Assembly (NCBI GenBank): GCA_019635415.1
Contig: JAHBZN010000001.1
Location: 124,001-188,000 of the forward strand
DNA length: 64,000 nucleotides
Origin: Ramlibacter sp.
GTDB lineage: Bacteria > Pseudomonadota > Gammaproteobacteria > Burkholderiales > Burkholderiaceae_C
Direction of reading: 5' to 3'
Positions 36,586 through 45,428 of this stretch are shown here, in pieces. The notes under the pieces were generated by a model. The model made no database searches. It was given only the letters and a program-made list of their open reading frames with translations, and was not told the DNA's origin. How positions within the stretch are numbered: the stretch's first letter is position 1; every line of letters begins with the position of its first letter. The position numbers and the translations under genes are program-made.

Positions 36586-37188
36586 TCAGGACCGGACCTT
36601 GTCCCGCAGGTACAGCAACTGGGCTTTGGCTTCGGGCCATTCGCCGGAACGCATGCTGTACATCACGGTGTCGCGGATGGTGCCGTCGCGGCGCAGGGCA
36701 TGGCCGCGGATCACGCCATCCTTCCTGGCTCCCAGCCGCTCGATGGCGGCCTGCGAGGCAAAGTTGAAGTTGTCGGTGCGCCAGCCCACCACATGACAGC
36801 CCAACGCGTCGAATGCGTGGCCCATCATGAGGAGTTTGCAGGTGGTGTTCACATGCGTGCGCTGGCAGCGTTTGGCATACCAGGTGTAGCCAATCTCAAC
36901 CCGTTTCACCGCGGGCAGGATGTCGTGGTAGCTGGTACTGCCCAGCACGGTGCCACTGGCGGCGTCGGTGACGGCAAAGGCGAAGCGGTGGCCATCGGCA
37001 CGCATCTTCAATGCGTCCTCGATGTATTTGCGGGTCTGGTCGGGCTCGGGCACCGAGGTGATGCGCAAGGTCCAGAGCTCGCCGTCGGCAGCCGCTGCGC
37101 GCAGGCCTTGTTCGTGTTCGGGCCCCAGCGGGACCAGCCGGATTCCGCGATCTTCGAGCTGCACGGGTTGAACGAATCCTTCAGCCAT
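36586..37188 (-). CDS. GNAT acetyltransferase, RimJ/RimL-like
   Basis: A 200-residue acetyltransferase of the ribosomal-protein-acetyltransferase type (Acetyltransf_3 pattern): GIRLVPLGPEHEQGLRAAAADGELWTLR, FAVTDAASGTVLGSTSYHDI, VEIGYTWYAKRCQRTHVNTTCKLLMMGHAF and GWRTDNFNFASQAAIERLGARKDGVIRGH. The typical RGxG acetyl-CoA loop is replaced by CQRTHVN. It lies between moxR and the vWA gene with gaps of only 13 and 14 bases, so it belongs to their operon. Whether it acts on the same client is not known. Confidence 0.85.
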   Translation of the reverse strand: MAEGFVQPVQLEDRGIRLVPLGPEHEQGLRAAAADGELWTLRITSVPEPDQTRKYIEDALKMRADGHRFAFAVTDAASGTVLGSTSYHDILPAVKRVEIGYTWYAKRCQRTHVNTTCKLLMMGHAFDALGCHVVGWRTDNFNFASQAAIERLGARKDGVIRGHALRRDGTIRDTVMYSMRSGEWPEAKAQLLYLRDKVRS

Positions 37189-37201
37189 GGTTGCGTCCGG
37201 C

Positions 37202-38044
37202 TCAGCGGTTGTGCCGCTGCATGAACACCAGCTTCTCAAACAGGGTCACGTCCTGCTCGTTCTTGAGCAAGGCGCCCACCAGGGGCGGCACGGCCACCTT
37301 GTCGTCCTTGCTCTGCAGGGATTCGAGCGGGATGTCTTCCGCCACCAGCAATTTGAGCCAGTCGAGCAGTTCGCTCGTGCTGGGCTTCTTTTTCAGGCCC
37401 GGCAGGTTGCGCACGTCGTAGAAGGTCTTCATCGCCGCCGTGAGCAGCTCCTTCTTGAGGCCAGGGAAATGCACGTCCACGATCTGCTGCATCGTCGCGG
37501 CGTCGGGGAACTTGATGTAGTGGAAGAAGCAGCGCCGCAGGAAAGCGTCGGGCAGTTCCTTCTCGTTGTTGGAGGTAATGAACACCAGTGGCCGGTGGGT
37601 GGCGCGGATCAGCTCGCGGGTTTCGTAGCAGTAGAACTCCATGCGGTCGATTTCGCGCAGCAGGTCATTGGGGAATTCGATGTCCGCCTTGTCGATCTCG
37701 TCGATCAGCAGGGCCACCGGCCTGTCGGCCGTGAAGGCCTGCCACAGCACGCCCTTGACGATGTAGTTGTGGATGTCCTTGACGCGCTCGTCACCCAGTT
37801 GCGAATCGCGCAGGCGGCTCACCGCGTCGTACTCGTACAGGCCCTGTTGGGCCTTGGTGGTGGACTTGATGTGCCATTGCAGCAGCGGCATGTCCAGGGC
37901 CTGGGCCACTTCCTCGGCCAGCATGGTCTTGCCCGTGCCCGGCTCGCCCTTGACCAGGAGCGGGCGCTTGAGCGTGATGGCGGCATTCACGGCAAGCATC
38001 AAATCCTGCGTGGCGACGTAGTTCTGGGAGCCTTGGAACTTCAT
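37202..38044 (-). CDS. MoxR family AAA+ ATPase
   Basis: 280 residues: Walker A GEPGTGKT (33-40), Walker B ALLIDEID (111-118), sensor 1 FITSNNEKELPDAFLRR (about 155-171) carrying the arginine finger, and a helical C-terminal lid. MoxR ATPases are chaperone-like and pair with vWA proteins for metallocofactor insertion or complex maturation. It is first in an apparent operon with a GNAT and a vWA protein. The start codon is preceded by an 88-base gap to the divergent cytochrome gene. Confidence 0.92.
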   Translation of the reverse strand: MKFQGSQNYVATQDLMLAVNAAITLKRPLLVKGEPGTGKTMLAEEVAQALDMPLLQWHIKSTTKAQQGLYEYDAVSRLRDSQLGDERVKDIHNYIVKGVLWQAFTADRPVALLIDEIDKADIEFPNDLLREIDRMEFYCYETRELIRATHRPLVFITSNNEKELPDAFLRRCFFHYIKFPDAATMQQIVDVHFPGLKKELLTAAMKTFYDVRNLPGLKKKPSTSELLDWLKLLVAEDIPLESLQSKDDKVAVPPLVGALLKNEQDVTLFEKLVFMQRHNR

Positions 38045-38132
38045 GAGCGGGTGCGTTGGGGGGTTAGGGTTGTGCCGGATATAATCAAGGGTTGATTACA
38101 AGTGTGAACTCTCACGGGATTGTGCGCGCAAA

Positions 38133-38798
38133 ATGAACAAGTTGTTGACCACGGTATTTGCCCTTGCTGTCGCTTGCGTGACGGTGGCCTCTCACGCCCA
38201 GGAAATCAAGGGTGACGCCAAAGCGGGCCAGAAGAAGATTGACATGTGCATCGGCTGCCACGGCATCGTGGGCTACCAAGCCAGCTTCCCCGAGGTCTAC
38301 AAGGTGCCCAAGATCTCCGGCCAGGGCGCAAAGTACATTGTTGCCGCGCTCAACGCCTATAAAAAGGGCGAGCGCAAGCACCCCACCATGCGTGGCATCG
38401 CCGACTCCCTGAGCGACCAGGACATGGCGGACGTGGCGGCCTATTACAGCGTTCACGGCGTGGTCGAGGGGGCGGCCTTGCCGGCCACGGCCACCGTGCA
38501 GCCCAGCCCGGAAGTCGACGCCCTGCTCAAGAAGGCGGCCTGCGTGTCCTGCCACGGCGCCAACTTCGCCAAGCCGATCGACCCCTCCTACCCCAAGATT
38601 GCGGGTCAGAACGCGGACTACCTGTACGTCGCGCTCAAGGCCTACAAGACCGAAAACAATCCCAATGTCGGCCGCTCCAACGGCGTGATGGGCGCCATTG
38701 CCAAGCAGTTCAGCAACGCCGAACTCAAGGCGCTCGCCAAGTACGTGAGTTCGCTGGAAGGTGACCTCAAGACGGTTCCGGAGAGCAAGTTCCGCTGA
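38133..38798 (+). CDS. Periplasmic dihaem cytochrome c, c4-like
   Basis: 221 residues with a Sec signal (MNKLLTTVFALAVACVTVASHA). Two class I cytochrome c domains follow, with haem sites CIGCH (C39-H43) and CVSCH (C137-H141). Distal Met ligands are probably those in HPTMRGIA and NGVMGAIA. This internal duplication is the cytochrome c4 layout, an electron donor to terminal oxidases. It is monocistronic with a clear hairpin-T terminator downstream, and divergent from moxR. Confidence 0.92.
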   Translation: MNKLLTTVFALAVACVTVASHAQEIKGDAKAGQKKIDMCIGCHGIVGYQASFPEVYKVPKISGQGAKYIVAALNAYKKGERKHPTMRGIADSLSDQDMADVAAYYSVHGVVEGAALPATATVQPSPEVDALLKKAACVSCHGANFAKPIDPSYPKIAGQNADYLYVALKAYKTENNPNVGRSNGVMGAIAKQFSNAELKALAKYVSSLEGDLKTVPESKFR

Positions 38799-38822
38799 TC
38801 CTGCCGCCTTGCGCCACTGCCC

Positions 38823-38851
38823 AAGCCCCGCTCTGCGGGGCTTTGTTTTTT
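38823..38851 (+). terminator. Rho-independent terminator after cytochrome c
   Basis: The stem AAGCCCCGC / GCGGGGCTT encloses a TCT loop and is followed by TGTTTTTT. It begins 25 bases after the cytochrome stop. The stem could also serve the convergent AraC gene ending at 38876. Confidence 0.9.
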
Positions 38852-38875
38852 GTCGGGCCGGCAAGAGGGCCGGAC

Positions 38876-39682
38876 TCAGCGTGTTGGCCGTTGGCGCCAG
38901 CGGGAGGGCGGCGCCCCGAATCGCTGACGGAACAGGCGCGCAAAGTGTGAGCTGTCCTTGAACCCCAGGCCATGTGCAATCAGGGTGATGGGGCGTGCGG
39001 GCGTCTCGCACAGCTGCTGGGCCGCCAGCGCGAGCCGACGCTCCCAGAGGTGCTGGCTCAACGTTCGGCCGGTGGGGGCAAAGACGCCATCGAGATGGCG
39101 GCGACTGACGCGCAGTTGCGATGCGAGCGTTTCGGCATTGGTGTTGGCGATGTCCAGCTCGAGCAGGGTCAAGGCGCGGGAGCGCAAGGCCTCGCGCGGG
39201 TCATGCGCGGAGCGCTGCCGCAACAGCCCAAGCAAGGCCAGCGCCGCGGTGGCGGCATGCGCAACGCCTGACTCGGCAAGTCCCTTCGATCGCAGGGCCA
39301 GCGAACGCAGGAAGTCGGCCAGAAGGGCCTCCTCGGGGCGCTCACCCTGGACGCGGGCGGTTTGCTCGTGCAGGCCGGGGTGGCGGTCCAGCACACTCTG
39401 GCGCGGCAGCGCCAGGATGAACTGGGTGCCGGGCGCGTCTGCCTGCAAACTGAAGGCCTGAGCTCCATCGAGCAAGGTGAACTGTCCGGCTTCCAGCTGA
39501 ACCCCGCGGCCCCTCTGCTGCACCCGCGCCCGACCTTCGGCCTGCCACAGCAGTTTGAAGGGCCGGGCCTGGGAGGCGTCTGGCCCCGCATGCAGGTCCA
39601 ACGCCCCGTGGCGGGCTGACAGCCATTGCGGCAGATGGCCTTGCAGGAGCGATGGGGGTGTCGAGGTCAGGTGGATTTCCAT
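38876..39682 (-). CDS. AraC family transcriptional regulator
   Basis: 268 residues: an N-terminal cupin-like sensing domain (QRGRGVQLEAGQFTLLDGAQAFSLQ) and a C-terminal double helix-turn-helix (ETLASQLRVSRRHLDGVFAPTGRTLSQHLWERRLALAAQQL; ITLIAHGLGFKDSSHFARLFRQRFGAPPSRWR), the standard AraC signature. It is divergent from a MAPEG-domain gene 87 bases away, its likeliest target besides itself. The ligand is unknown. Confidence 0.9.
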   Translation of the reverse strand: MEIHLTSTPPSLLQGHLPQWLSARHGALDLHAGPDASQARPFKLLWQAEGRARVQQRGRGVQLEAGQFTLLDGAQAFSLQADAPGTQFILALPRQSVLDRHPGLHEQTARVQGERPEEALLADFLRSLALRSKGLAESGVAHAATAALALLGLLRQRSAHDPREALRSRALTLLELDIANTNAETLASQLRVSRRHLDGVFAPTGRTLSQHLWERRLALAAQQLCETPARPITLIAHGLGFKDSSHFARLFRQRFGAPPSRWRQRPTR

Positions 39683-39769
39683 CAGAGTCGATTTCCTGTT
39701 CCGGCGCAGACCTGCGCGAGGGTGGGGCCGTGCCTATCGTGAGGCCTTCTCAACCAACGAAAGTGCTGG

Positions 39770-40183
39770 ATGGAATCTGTCGTCTCCAACGAGTTGCTCT
39801 GGCTGGCCGCCACCTGCCTGTGGACGGGGCTGCTCTGGATCCCCTATGTTATCAACCGGTTCCGTGAACTGGGGCCGCCGGGCTGGGACTGGTTCCCCGC
39901 TCCCGACCCGGCACCGCGGGCGCGCTGGGCCGATCGGGCTCAGCGCGCCCACGCCAATGCCGTGGAAAACCTGGTGGTGTTCGCGCCCCTGGCGCTGGCC
40001 GTGCATGCGGGTGGGGTCTCCAGCCCATTCACAGTTCTGGCCTGCGAGGTGTACTTTGTGGCCCGCGTGGCGCACTACACCATCTGCCTGTGCGGTCTGC
40101 CCATCGTGCCGCGTACCCTCGCTTTCCTGGCGGGCGTGGGTTGCCAGCTGACGCTGGGTGTGGCCCTGCTGGGGCTCGCCTAG
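39770..40183 (+). CDS. MAPEG family membrane protein
   Basis: 137 residues with four predicted membrane helices: LLWLAATCLWTGLLWIPYVI, a loop with RAQRAHANAVENLVVFAPLALAV, then VLACEVYFVARVAHYTICLCGLP and LAFLAGVGCQLTLGVALL. The RAxxAHxNxxENLVVFAPL pattern is the MAPEG signature. Human relatives are glutathione-dependent membrane enzymes; the bacterial role is undefined. It is divergent from an AraC regulator that may control it. Confidence 0.88.
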   Translation: MESVVSNELLWLAATCLWTGLLWIPYVINRFRELGPPGWDWFPAPDPAPRARWADRAQRAHANAVENLVVFAPLALAVHAGGVSSPFTVLACEVYFVARVAHYTICLCGLPIVPRTLAFLAGVGCQLTLGVALLGLA

Positions 40184-40190
40184 CGGCCTT

Positions 40191-40215
40191 GGGCCCCGTG
40201 AGTACCCCGGGGCCC
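40191..40215. terminator. GC-rich hairpin between convergent genes
   Basis: Perfect 8-base arms GGGCCCCG and CGGGGCCC around a 9-base loop, placed between the MAPEG stop and the tctA stop. There is no T tract on either side, so efficiency as an intrinsic terminator is doubtful. Confidence 0.4.
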
Positions 40216-40238
40216 GGCACGGGATGCCGCCGGGCCGG

Positions 40239-41744
40239 TCAATGGGCGGGCGCGTGGCGGCGGCGCGCGAGCAGCCGCAGCAGCGGCGGGATCGTGACCA
40301 TGGCTGCGGCCCCGATCCAGAGTCCGATGGAAATCGGGCTTTCCACCAGGATGCCGAGCTCACCATTGGTGATGGAAAGGGCGCGACGCAGGTTCTGTTC
40401 CATCATGTCGCCCAGCACAAAGCCCAGGATCAGCGGGGCCATGGGCACGCCCTGTTTGCGCAGCAGAAAACCCGCTGTGCCGAACACCGCCATCAGCATC
40501 AGGTCAAAGGTGGTGGCATGAACCGAATACACCCCTACCGCGCTGATGGCCAGAATGCCTGGCACCAGCGCCCAGTTGGGCAGCCGCAGCACGCGGGTGA
40601 ACACGCCCACCATGGGGATGTTGATGAACAGCAGCATCACGTTGGCCACGAACAGCGATGCAATGAGGCCCCACACCAGCGTGGGGTTCTGCGAGAACAG
40701 CGCGGGACCGGGGGTGATGTTGTACAGGGACAGCGCGCCGACCATCACGGCCGTGGTTCCCGAGCCGGGTACGCCCAGCGTCAGCATGGGCACAAACGAG
40801 CCCGCTGCGGAAGCATTGTTGGCCGCCTCAGGGGCAGACACGCCGCGAATGTCGCCCTCGCCAAAATGGCCATCATCGGCCGCGATGCGTTTCTCCATGG
40901 CGTAGGTCATGGCGCTGGCGATGGTGGCGCCGGCACCGGGCAGCACGCCCACCACAAAGCCCACGATGCTGGACCGCACGGTGCCCCACCAGGTCAATGA
41001 CAACTCCTTGAGATTGAACAGCGTGCGGCCCGACACCTTGATCAGGCCGTCGCTGCTGTGGTGCTGCTCCAGCATCAGAAGGATCTCGCTGATCGAGAAA
41101 ACACCAATCACGACCACAATGAACTGGATGCCATCCGACAGATGGACATCGCCACCGGTGAATCGGTAAACGCCTGAATTCGAGTCCAGCCCGACCGTGG
41201 ATAGCGATAGGCCGATGATGGCTGCCAGCGCTGCCTTCATCGGGGCGTCGCCCATCAGGCCGGTGATGCAGGCGAAGGCAAAGCACATGAGCGCGAAGTA
41301 TTCGGCCGGACCGAAGGCCAGGGCCCAACGGGCGAGCAGAGGGGCAAACATCACGATGCCCATGGTCGCCACCAGCGAACCGATGAAGGAGGCCCAGGCC
41401 GATATCGACAAGGCGACTCCGCCCAGTCCCTTCCTGGCCATGGGGTAGCCGTCCATCGCGGTCATGATTGCGCCGGCGTCGCCCGGGACGTTGAGCAGGA
41501 TGGAGGAAATGCGGCCCCCATACTCGCAACCCATGTAGACGGCGGCGAGCAGGATCAGGGCCGTTTCCGGAGGCAGTTTGAGTGCAAAGGCCAGTGGCAT
41601 CAGAATGGCCACGCCGTTGATGGGCCCCAGGCCGGGCAGCATGCCGACGACGGTGCCAATGAACGCACCCAGTGCAGCCACCGCCAGATTGGTGGGGGTG
41701 AGCGCCACGCCAAAGCCGGAGAGCAGGTATTGCAGGGTTTCCAT
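40239..41744 (-). CDS. tctA: Tripartite tricarboxylate transporter large permease TctA
   Basis: 501 residues, about 12 membrane spans, with the family hallmarks GTVVGMLPGLGPINGVAILMPL near the N-terminus and GVLPGAGATIASAMTYAMEKR in the second half. It forms the sodium-coupled translocation channel for citrate or related carboxylates delivered by the binding protein. ATG 41744 overlaps the tctB stop (ATGA), the usual arrangement. Substrate specificity cannot be read from the sequence. Confidence 0.94.
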   Translation of the reverse strand: METLQYLLSGFGVALTPTNLAVAALGAFIGTVVGMLPGLGPINGVAILMPLAFALKLPPETALILLAAVYMGCEYGGRISSILLNVPGDAGAIMTAMDGYPMARKGLGGVALSISAWASFIGSLVATMGIVMFAPLLARWALAFGPAEYFALMCFAFACITGLMGDAPMKAALAAIIGLSLSTVGLDSNSGVYRFTGGDVHLSDGIQFIVVVIGVFSISEILLMLEQHHSSDGLIKVSGRTLFNLKELSLTWWGTVRSSIVGFVVGVLPGAGATIASAMTYAMEKRIAADDGHFGEGDIRGVSAPEAANNASAAGSFVPMLTLGVPGSGTTAVMVGALSLYNITPGPALFSQNPTLVWGLIASLFVANVMLLFINIPMVGVFTRVLRLPNWALVPGILAISAVGVYSVHATTFDLMLMAVFGTAGFLLRKQGVPMAPLILGFVLGDMMEQNLRRALSITNGELGILVESPISIGLWIGAAAMVTIPPLLRLLARRRHAPAH

Positions 41745-42190
41745 CAGCGTCCCCCCAGCACAATGGAGAGAAGGCCGCTGGGCAGCACGACGTCCAGCAC
41801 CTTGTCGAAGAGCAGGTACAGCACCAGCCCGAGACCGATACCTCCGGCCAGGGCCTGCTTCCAACTGCCCCCGAAGGCCATCCCCACAGGCAAGGCCATC
41901 AGCGCTGTGGCGAGGGGGAAGCCCAGCGCTTCAAACAATCCGGCATAGACGAACACGGCGGCAACGGCCAGCGCAAGTTGCTTGAGTTGGGGCATGCGAG
42001 CCGTCTGTCCCTGGGGGCTGGGCCGGACCACCAGCCAGACGCCCGCTGCGGCCATCAGGCCCGCCAACAACAGCGGAAAGGCCCGGGGCCCGACTGGCTC
42101 GTAGGAGATGGGGGCGGTATAGGCTTGCGCGGACCAGGCCATGCCCGCGCCCAGCACCACACACACCGCGCCAAGTAGGCGGTCACTCAT
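41744..42190 (-). CDS. tctB: Tripartite tricarboxylate transporter small permease TctB
   Basis: 148 residues with four membrane helices (LLGAVCVVLGAGMAWSAQAY, AFPLLLAGLMAAAGVWLVV, LALAVAAVFVYAGLFEALGFPLATALMALPVGMAFGG, ALAGGIGLGLVLYLLFDKVLDVVLP). The segment YEPVGPRAFPLLLAGLM is characteristic of TctB. It is the small companion of TctA and lies 25 bases after tctC. Confidence 0.93.
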   Translation of the reverse strand: MSDRLLGAVCVVLGAGMAWSAQAYTAPISYEPVGPRAFPLLLAGLMAAAGVWLVVRPSPQGQTARMPQLKQLALAVAAVFVYAGLFEALGFPLATALMALPVGMAFGGSWKQALAGGIGLGLVLYLLFDKVLDVVLPSGLLSIVLGGR

Positions 42191-42215
42191 GGTCTTGTCT
42201 CCGCGGACCGATGGA

Positions 42216-43196
42216 CTATTTGGCTACGTTCAGGCCGAAGTCGGCGGCCAGCGTGCGGTAGAACGCGACGCGCTGCTTGATGTAGGCATCGAGTTCGGCG
42301 CCGGTCTTGGCGTACTGGAACAGGCCCCGTTCGGCGCGCAGCTTGTTGTAGGCCGGTGTGGCCAGCATCTTGTTGAAGGTATCCACCCAGACCTTGTAGT
42401 CCGCGTCGCTGACCTTGGGCCCCACATAAAAGCCCCGGATGATGGGCCATTCCACGTCCATGCCCTGCTCCCGCGCGGTGGGCACACTGGCCAGGCTGCC
42501 TTCCAGGCGTTTGTCGGACATCACGGCGAGCACGCGGATCTTGGCGCCGGCCTTGATCTGCTCCTCAGCCTCTGAAGCGTCCCCCGAATAGACCTGCACG
42601 TGACCGCCCTGCAGTGCTGTGAGTGCTTCACCGCCACCTTCGAAGGCCACAAAGCGCATGGACTTCGGATTCAGGCCCGCCGCGCGTGCCGTCAGCGCGG
42701 CTTTCATCCAGTCCTGGCTGCCCACGGTCCCGCCCGCGCCAAACACCACCTTGGTGGGGTCGGATTTGACCGCGGCGATCAGGTCCTTGAGCGATTTGAA
42801 TGGCGAATTCTGGGCCACGATCACGGCGCCAAAATCACTGCCCACCGCCGCCAGCCAGCGCACGTCGTTTTCGTTGTACCTGCCGAATTTGCCCTGGGCC
42901 AGATTCAGCAGCGAGCCGCCGGAGTAGGCCACCAGGGTGTTGGCTTCGGCGGGCCGCTGCGCAATGATGGCGTTGTAGGCCACCGCGCCAATGCCGCCCG
43001 GCATGTACGAGATGCGCATGGGGTCGCTGATGAACTTGCCGTCCATCAGGGCTGATTGGGCCAGTTTGCAGGTGAGGTCGAAGCCGCCGCCGGGCTTGGC
43101 CGGTGCAATGCATTCTGTCTTGTCGAGCGGGCCCGCGGCCGCCGACGCGACGGCGCAGCACAGCGCCAGGGAAATGAGGGAAAGCTTGCTGTTCAT
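42216..43196 (-). CDS. tctC: Bug-family substrate-binding protein TctC
   Basis: 326 residues with a Sec signal (LSLISLALCCAVASAAAG). The Venus-flytrap binding protein shows CIAPAKPGGGFDLTCKLAQSAL, PGGIGAVAYNAIIAQRPAEANTLVAYSGGSLLNLAQGKFG and VVFGAGGTVGSQDWMKAAL, motifs of the TctC branch that binds tricarboxylates. The first gene of the transport set, 125 bases after tctE. It could bind citrate, tricarballylate or another acid. Confidence 0.92.
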   Translation of the reverse strand: MNSKLSLISLALCCAVASAAAGPLDKTECIAPAKPGGGFDLTCKLAQSALMDGKFISDPMRISYMPGGIGAVAYNAIIAQRPAEANTLVAYSGGSLLNLAQGKFGRYNENDVRWLAAVGSDFGAVIVAQNSPFKSLKDLIAAVKSDPTKVVFGAGGTVGSQDWMKAALTARAAGLNPKSMRFVAFEGGGEALTALQGGHVQVYSGDASEAEEQIKAGAKIRVLAVMSDKRLEGSLASVPTAREQGMDVEWPIIRGFYVGPKVSDADYKVWVDTFNKMLATPAYNKLRAERGLFQYAKTGAELDAYIKQRVAFYRTLAADFGLNVAK

Positions 43197-43307
43197 CGGG
43201 GTGTCTCCTTGGAGGGTCTTCAGGCCCGCCGACCCGGGCGGGCTGGGGGGGTGGAGGCACTGTATCGAGCGACGACTTTCAGCCGCCTTTCACTGAAAAT
43301 CGTCAAA

Positions 43308-43326
43308 CCTAAGGGCAAACCCTAGG
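43308..43326. promoter_or_regulatory. Inverted repeat between tctE and tctC, possible TctD operator
   Basis: Arms CCTAAGGG and CCCTAGG around CAAA, overlapping the tctE stop codon and lying about 112 bases upstream of the tctC start. Its placement upstream of the transporter genes and near their regulators suggests an operator for the response regulator TctD. A weak terminator for tctE is the alternative, but no T tract follows. Confidence 0.45.
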
Positions 43327-44737
43327 CGTTGGCGGGGGCCTTGGCCGTCGGCAGGCACAGGGATGCGCACAGGCCGCGCCCGCCGGGACCGGCCTGCAGC
43401 AACAGCCGCCCGCCATGGCGTTCAACAATCGATTTGACAATGGCCAGCCCCAGTCCTGTTCCCGGAAGCCGGGCGTTGGCTCCACGAAAAAAACGCTCTC
43501 CTGCGCGGGTGATTTCCTCGGCGGGCATGCCCGGGCCATTGTCAAGCACCGAGATCAGGCTTTGATCGTCGTGGGCGATCACCTTCACAGTGACTTCGCT
43601 GCCAGGAGGCGCGTAGCGCAGGGCGTTGTGCAGCAGGTTGGAAAGCGCCTCCCGCAACAGCGCGGGCTGGGCCAGCGCCCAGACGGCTTGCCCGGCCGGT
43701 TCGAGCCCCAGATCAATGCCCCGTTCGCGCGCGTCGCCCCACCAGTGCCGCGCCACGTCGCGCGCCAGCGGGTTCAGGTCAACGGGCTCGTGCTGGATGT
43801 CGGCGCTGTCCGCCTTGGCCAGCGCCAGCATCTGGTTGGTCTGCCGGACGGTTTCGTCAAGTTGGGATTTGATGGCGGCCAGGGCCTGACGTTGCTGCCG
43901 GGCGTCCGTTTCGCGCAAGGCAAAGCCGACCTGCGTGGCCAGCGTGGTGAGCGGTGTGCGCAACTGGTGTGAAGCGTCATCAATGAAGCGGCGGCGGGCC
44001 TCGGCCTGCTGCCGGTTGCGTTCAACGTGGTGGTTGATGGCTTCCACCAGGGGTCGCACGTCGGCGGGAATGCCGATCGATGAAATGGGCGTCATGTCCA
44101 GTGCCGAACGTGCCTGCACTTCCGCGCGAAGCCGGGTCAGCGGACGAAGCGCCCAGGCGACGGCGAGGACCAGCAGCCCGGTCGCCGCCAGCACCAGCAG
44201 CAGGTCGCGGGCCAGCGAGTCGAGCAGCAAGGTGCGGGTGAAAGCCTGGCGCGACTCCAGTGTTTCCGCCACCTGGATGACCACGCGCTGGGCCCTGCTC
44301 TGGCCTGCCACCGGTCTGTCCAGCAGACGGGCGTAGGAGCCCACGCGCACAGGCTCATCGAAATAGGTCGCATCGCGGAACTGGGGCTGCCCCGTCACCA
44401 GTGCGTGGGGCGGAAGAGGAAGGCCCGGCGTGCCGATCTCAACCAGGCCGTCCTCGGAGGCCACGCGGTAGTAGACCCGCCCGCTGGCCGTCAGCTCAAA
44501 AAACTCCAGCATGCGGTAGGGCAGCTCAACCCCCAGGCCGCCACTGTCTGTGGAAATGCGGGCATCCATGGCCTTGATGGCGCCCAGCAGCGACCGGTCA
44601 TAGGCCGAATTGGCCGCGTCGACTGCGGTGCGCCAGGTCAGCGCCAGTTCCACCCCCACCAGCAGTAGGAGCCCGGGGAGCAGCACCAGCAGCAGGGTGC
44701 GCCGCAGGCTCAGCGAGTGCCAGGACTGGGCGGGCAT
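43322..44737 (-). CDS. tctE: Sensor histidine kinase TctE
   Basis: 471 residues: a membrane helix (TLLLVLLPGLLLLVGVELALTW), a periplasmic sensor domain of about 130 residues (the 2CSK_N type seen in TctE/QseC kinases) and a second membrane helix LLLVLAATGLLVLAVAWAL. A HAMP-like linker leads to HisKA with DDASHQLRTPLTTLATQ, an ATPase domain with SNLLHNALRYA, VLDNGPGMP and GTGLGLAIVKSI. It senses the carboxylate substrate or loaded TctC and phosphorylates TctD. Its start overlaps the tctD end by 28 bases. Longer upstream reading was rejected because it overlaps tctD more deeply. Confidence 0.9.
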   Translation of the reverse strand: MPAQSWHSLSLRRTLLLVLLPGLLLLVGVELALTWRTAVDAANSAYDRSLLGAIKAMDARISTDSGGLGVELPYRMLEFFELTASGRVYYRVASEDGLVEIGTPGLPLPPHALVTGQPQFRDATYFDEPVRVGSYARLLDRPVAGQSRAQRVVIQVAETLESRQAFTRTLLLDSLARDLLLVLAATGLLVLAVAWALRPLTRLRAEVQARSALDMTPISSIGIPADVRPLVEAINHHVERNRQQAEARRRFIDDASHQLRTPLTTLATQVGFALRETDARQQRQALAAIKSQLDETVRQTNQMLALAKADSADIQHEPVDLNPLARDVARHWWGDARERGIDLGLEPAGQAVWALAQPALLREALSNLLHNALRYAPPGSEVTVKVIAHDDQSLISVLDNGPGMPAEEITRAGERFFRGANARLPGTGLGLAIVKSIVERHGGRLLLQAGPGGRGLCASLCLPTAKAPANA

Positions 44738-45402
44738 GGCTTGCACTCCAGCAGATAGCCGAGTCCGCGCAGCGTGGTGATGTGGACGGGGCTGCTCGCC
44801 AGGCGTTTGCGCAGGCGGTGGACCAGCACCTCGATCGCTTCCGGGTTCACGTCCTGCTCGTCTGAAAAGACCCGGTCGAGGATTTCCTGCTTGGACAGGG
44901 GCTCCCCGCTGCACTGGATCAGGGCCCTCAGGGTGGCGTGCTCGCGCGGCGTCAGCGCCAGCGGTTCGTGGTCCAGCGTGAATTGCCTCACGGTGGTGTC
45001 ATACACCAGGGGCCCGCAGGCAAAACGCGGGTGTTCGCTGCCGCGCGCGCGGCGGATCAGCGCGGTCAGCCGTGCCTCCAGCTCTGGCAGCTCAAAGGGC
45101 TTGGCCAGAAAATCATCGGCGCCGCTGTTCAGCGTGCTGACCCGTTCCATCAGCGAATCCCGGGCCGTGAGGATCAACACCGGAAGCCGGTGACCGGCGT
45201 CGCGCAGGTCGTCCAGCACGTCGTGGCCACCCAGTCCGGGCAGGCCCAGGTCCAAGACCAGCGCGTCATACCGGGTGCTTTTGAGGCTGCGCCGCACCAT
45301 GCGCCCATCATCCACCCAGTCCACGATGAACCCGCTTTGATGCAGGGCGCGCACGAGCCAGGCGGCGAGTTCGCGTTCGTCTTCAGCCAGAAGGATGCGC
45401 AT
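44710..45402 (-). CDS. tctD: OmpR-family response regulator TctD
   Basis: 230 residues: a receiver with AEDE acidic pocket and phospho-Asp 51 (ALVLDLGLPGLGG), and a winged-helix output domain with LTPREHATLRALIQCSGEPLSKQEILDRVF and NPEAIEVLVHRLRKRL ... ITTLRGLGYLLE. It activates the tricarboxylate transporter genes in known systems. It precedes tctE on the same strand, and the TCS lies upstream of, not divergent from, tctCBA here. ATG 45402 (MRILLAEDE) is the natural receiver start. Confidence 0.92.
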   Translation of the reverse strand: MRILLAEDERELAAWLVRALHQSGFIVDWVDDGRMVRRSLKSTRYDALVLDLGLPGLGGHDVLDDLRDAGHRLPVLILTARDSLMERVSTLNSGADDFLAKPFELPELEARLTALIRRARGSEHPRFACGPLVYDTTVRQFTLDHEPLALTPREHATLRALIQCSGEPLSKQEILDRVFSDEQDVNPEAIEVLVHRLRKRLASSPVHITTLRGLGYLLECKPCPPSPGTR

Positions 45403-45428
45403 GGAACCTGCAGGCCGCAAGCCAGGTG

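Noticed and set aside
43201..43260. Rho-independent terminator in the G-rich stretch before tctC
   Set aside because: The GGGCGGGCTGGGGGG tract pairs only loosely and lacks a T run. It lies upstream of tctC in the leader.
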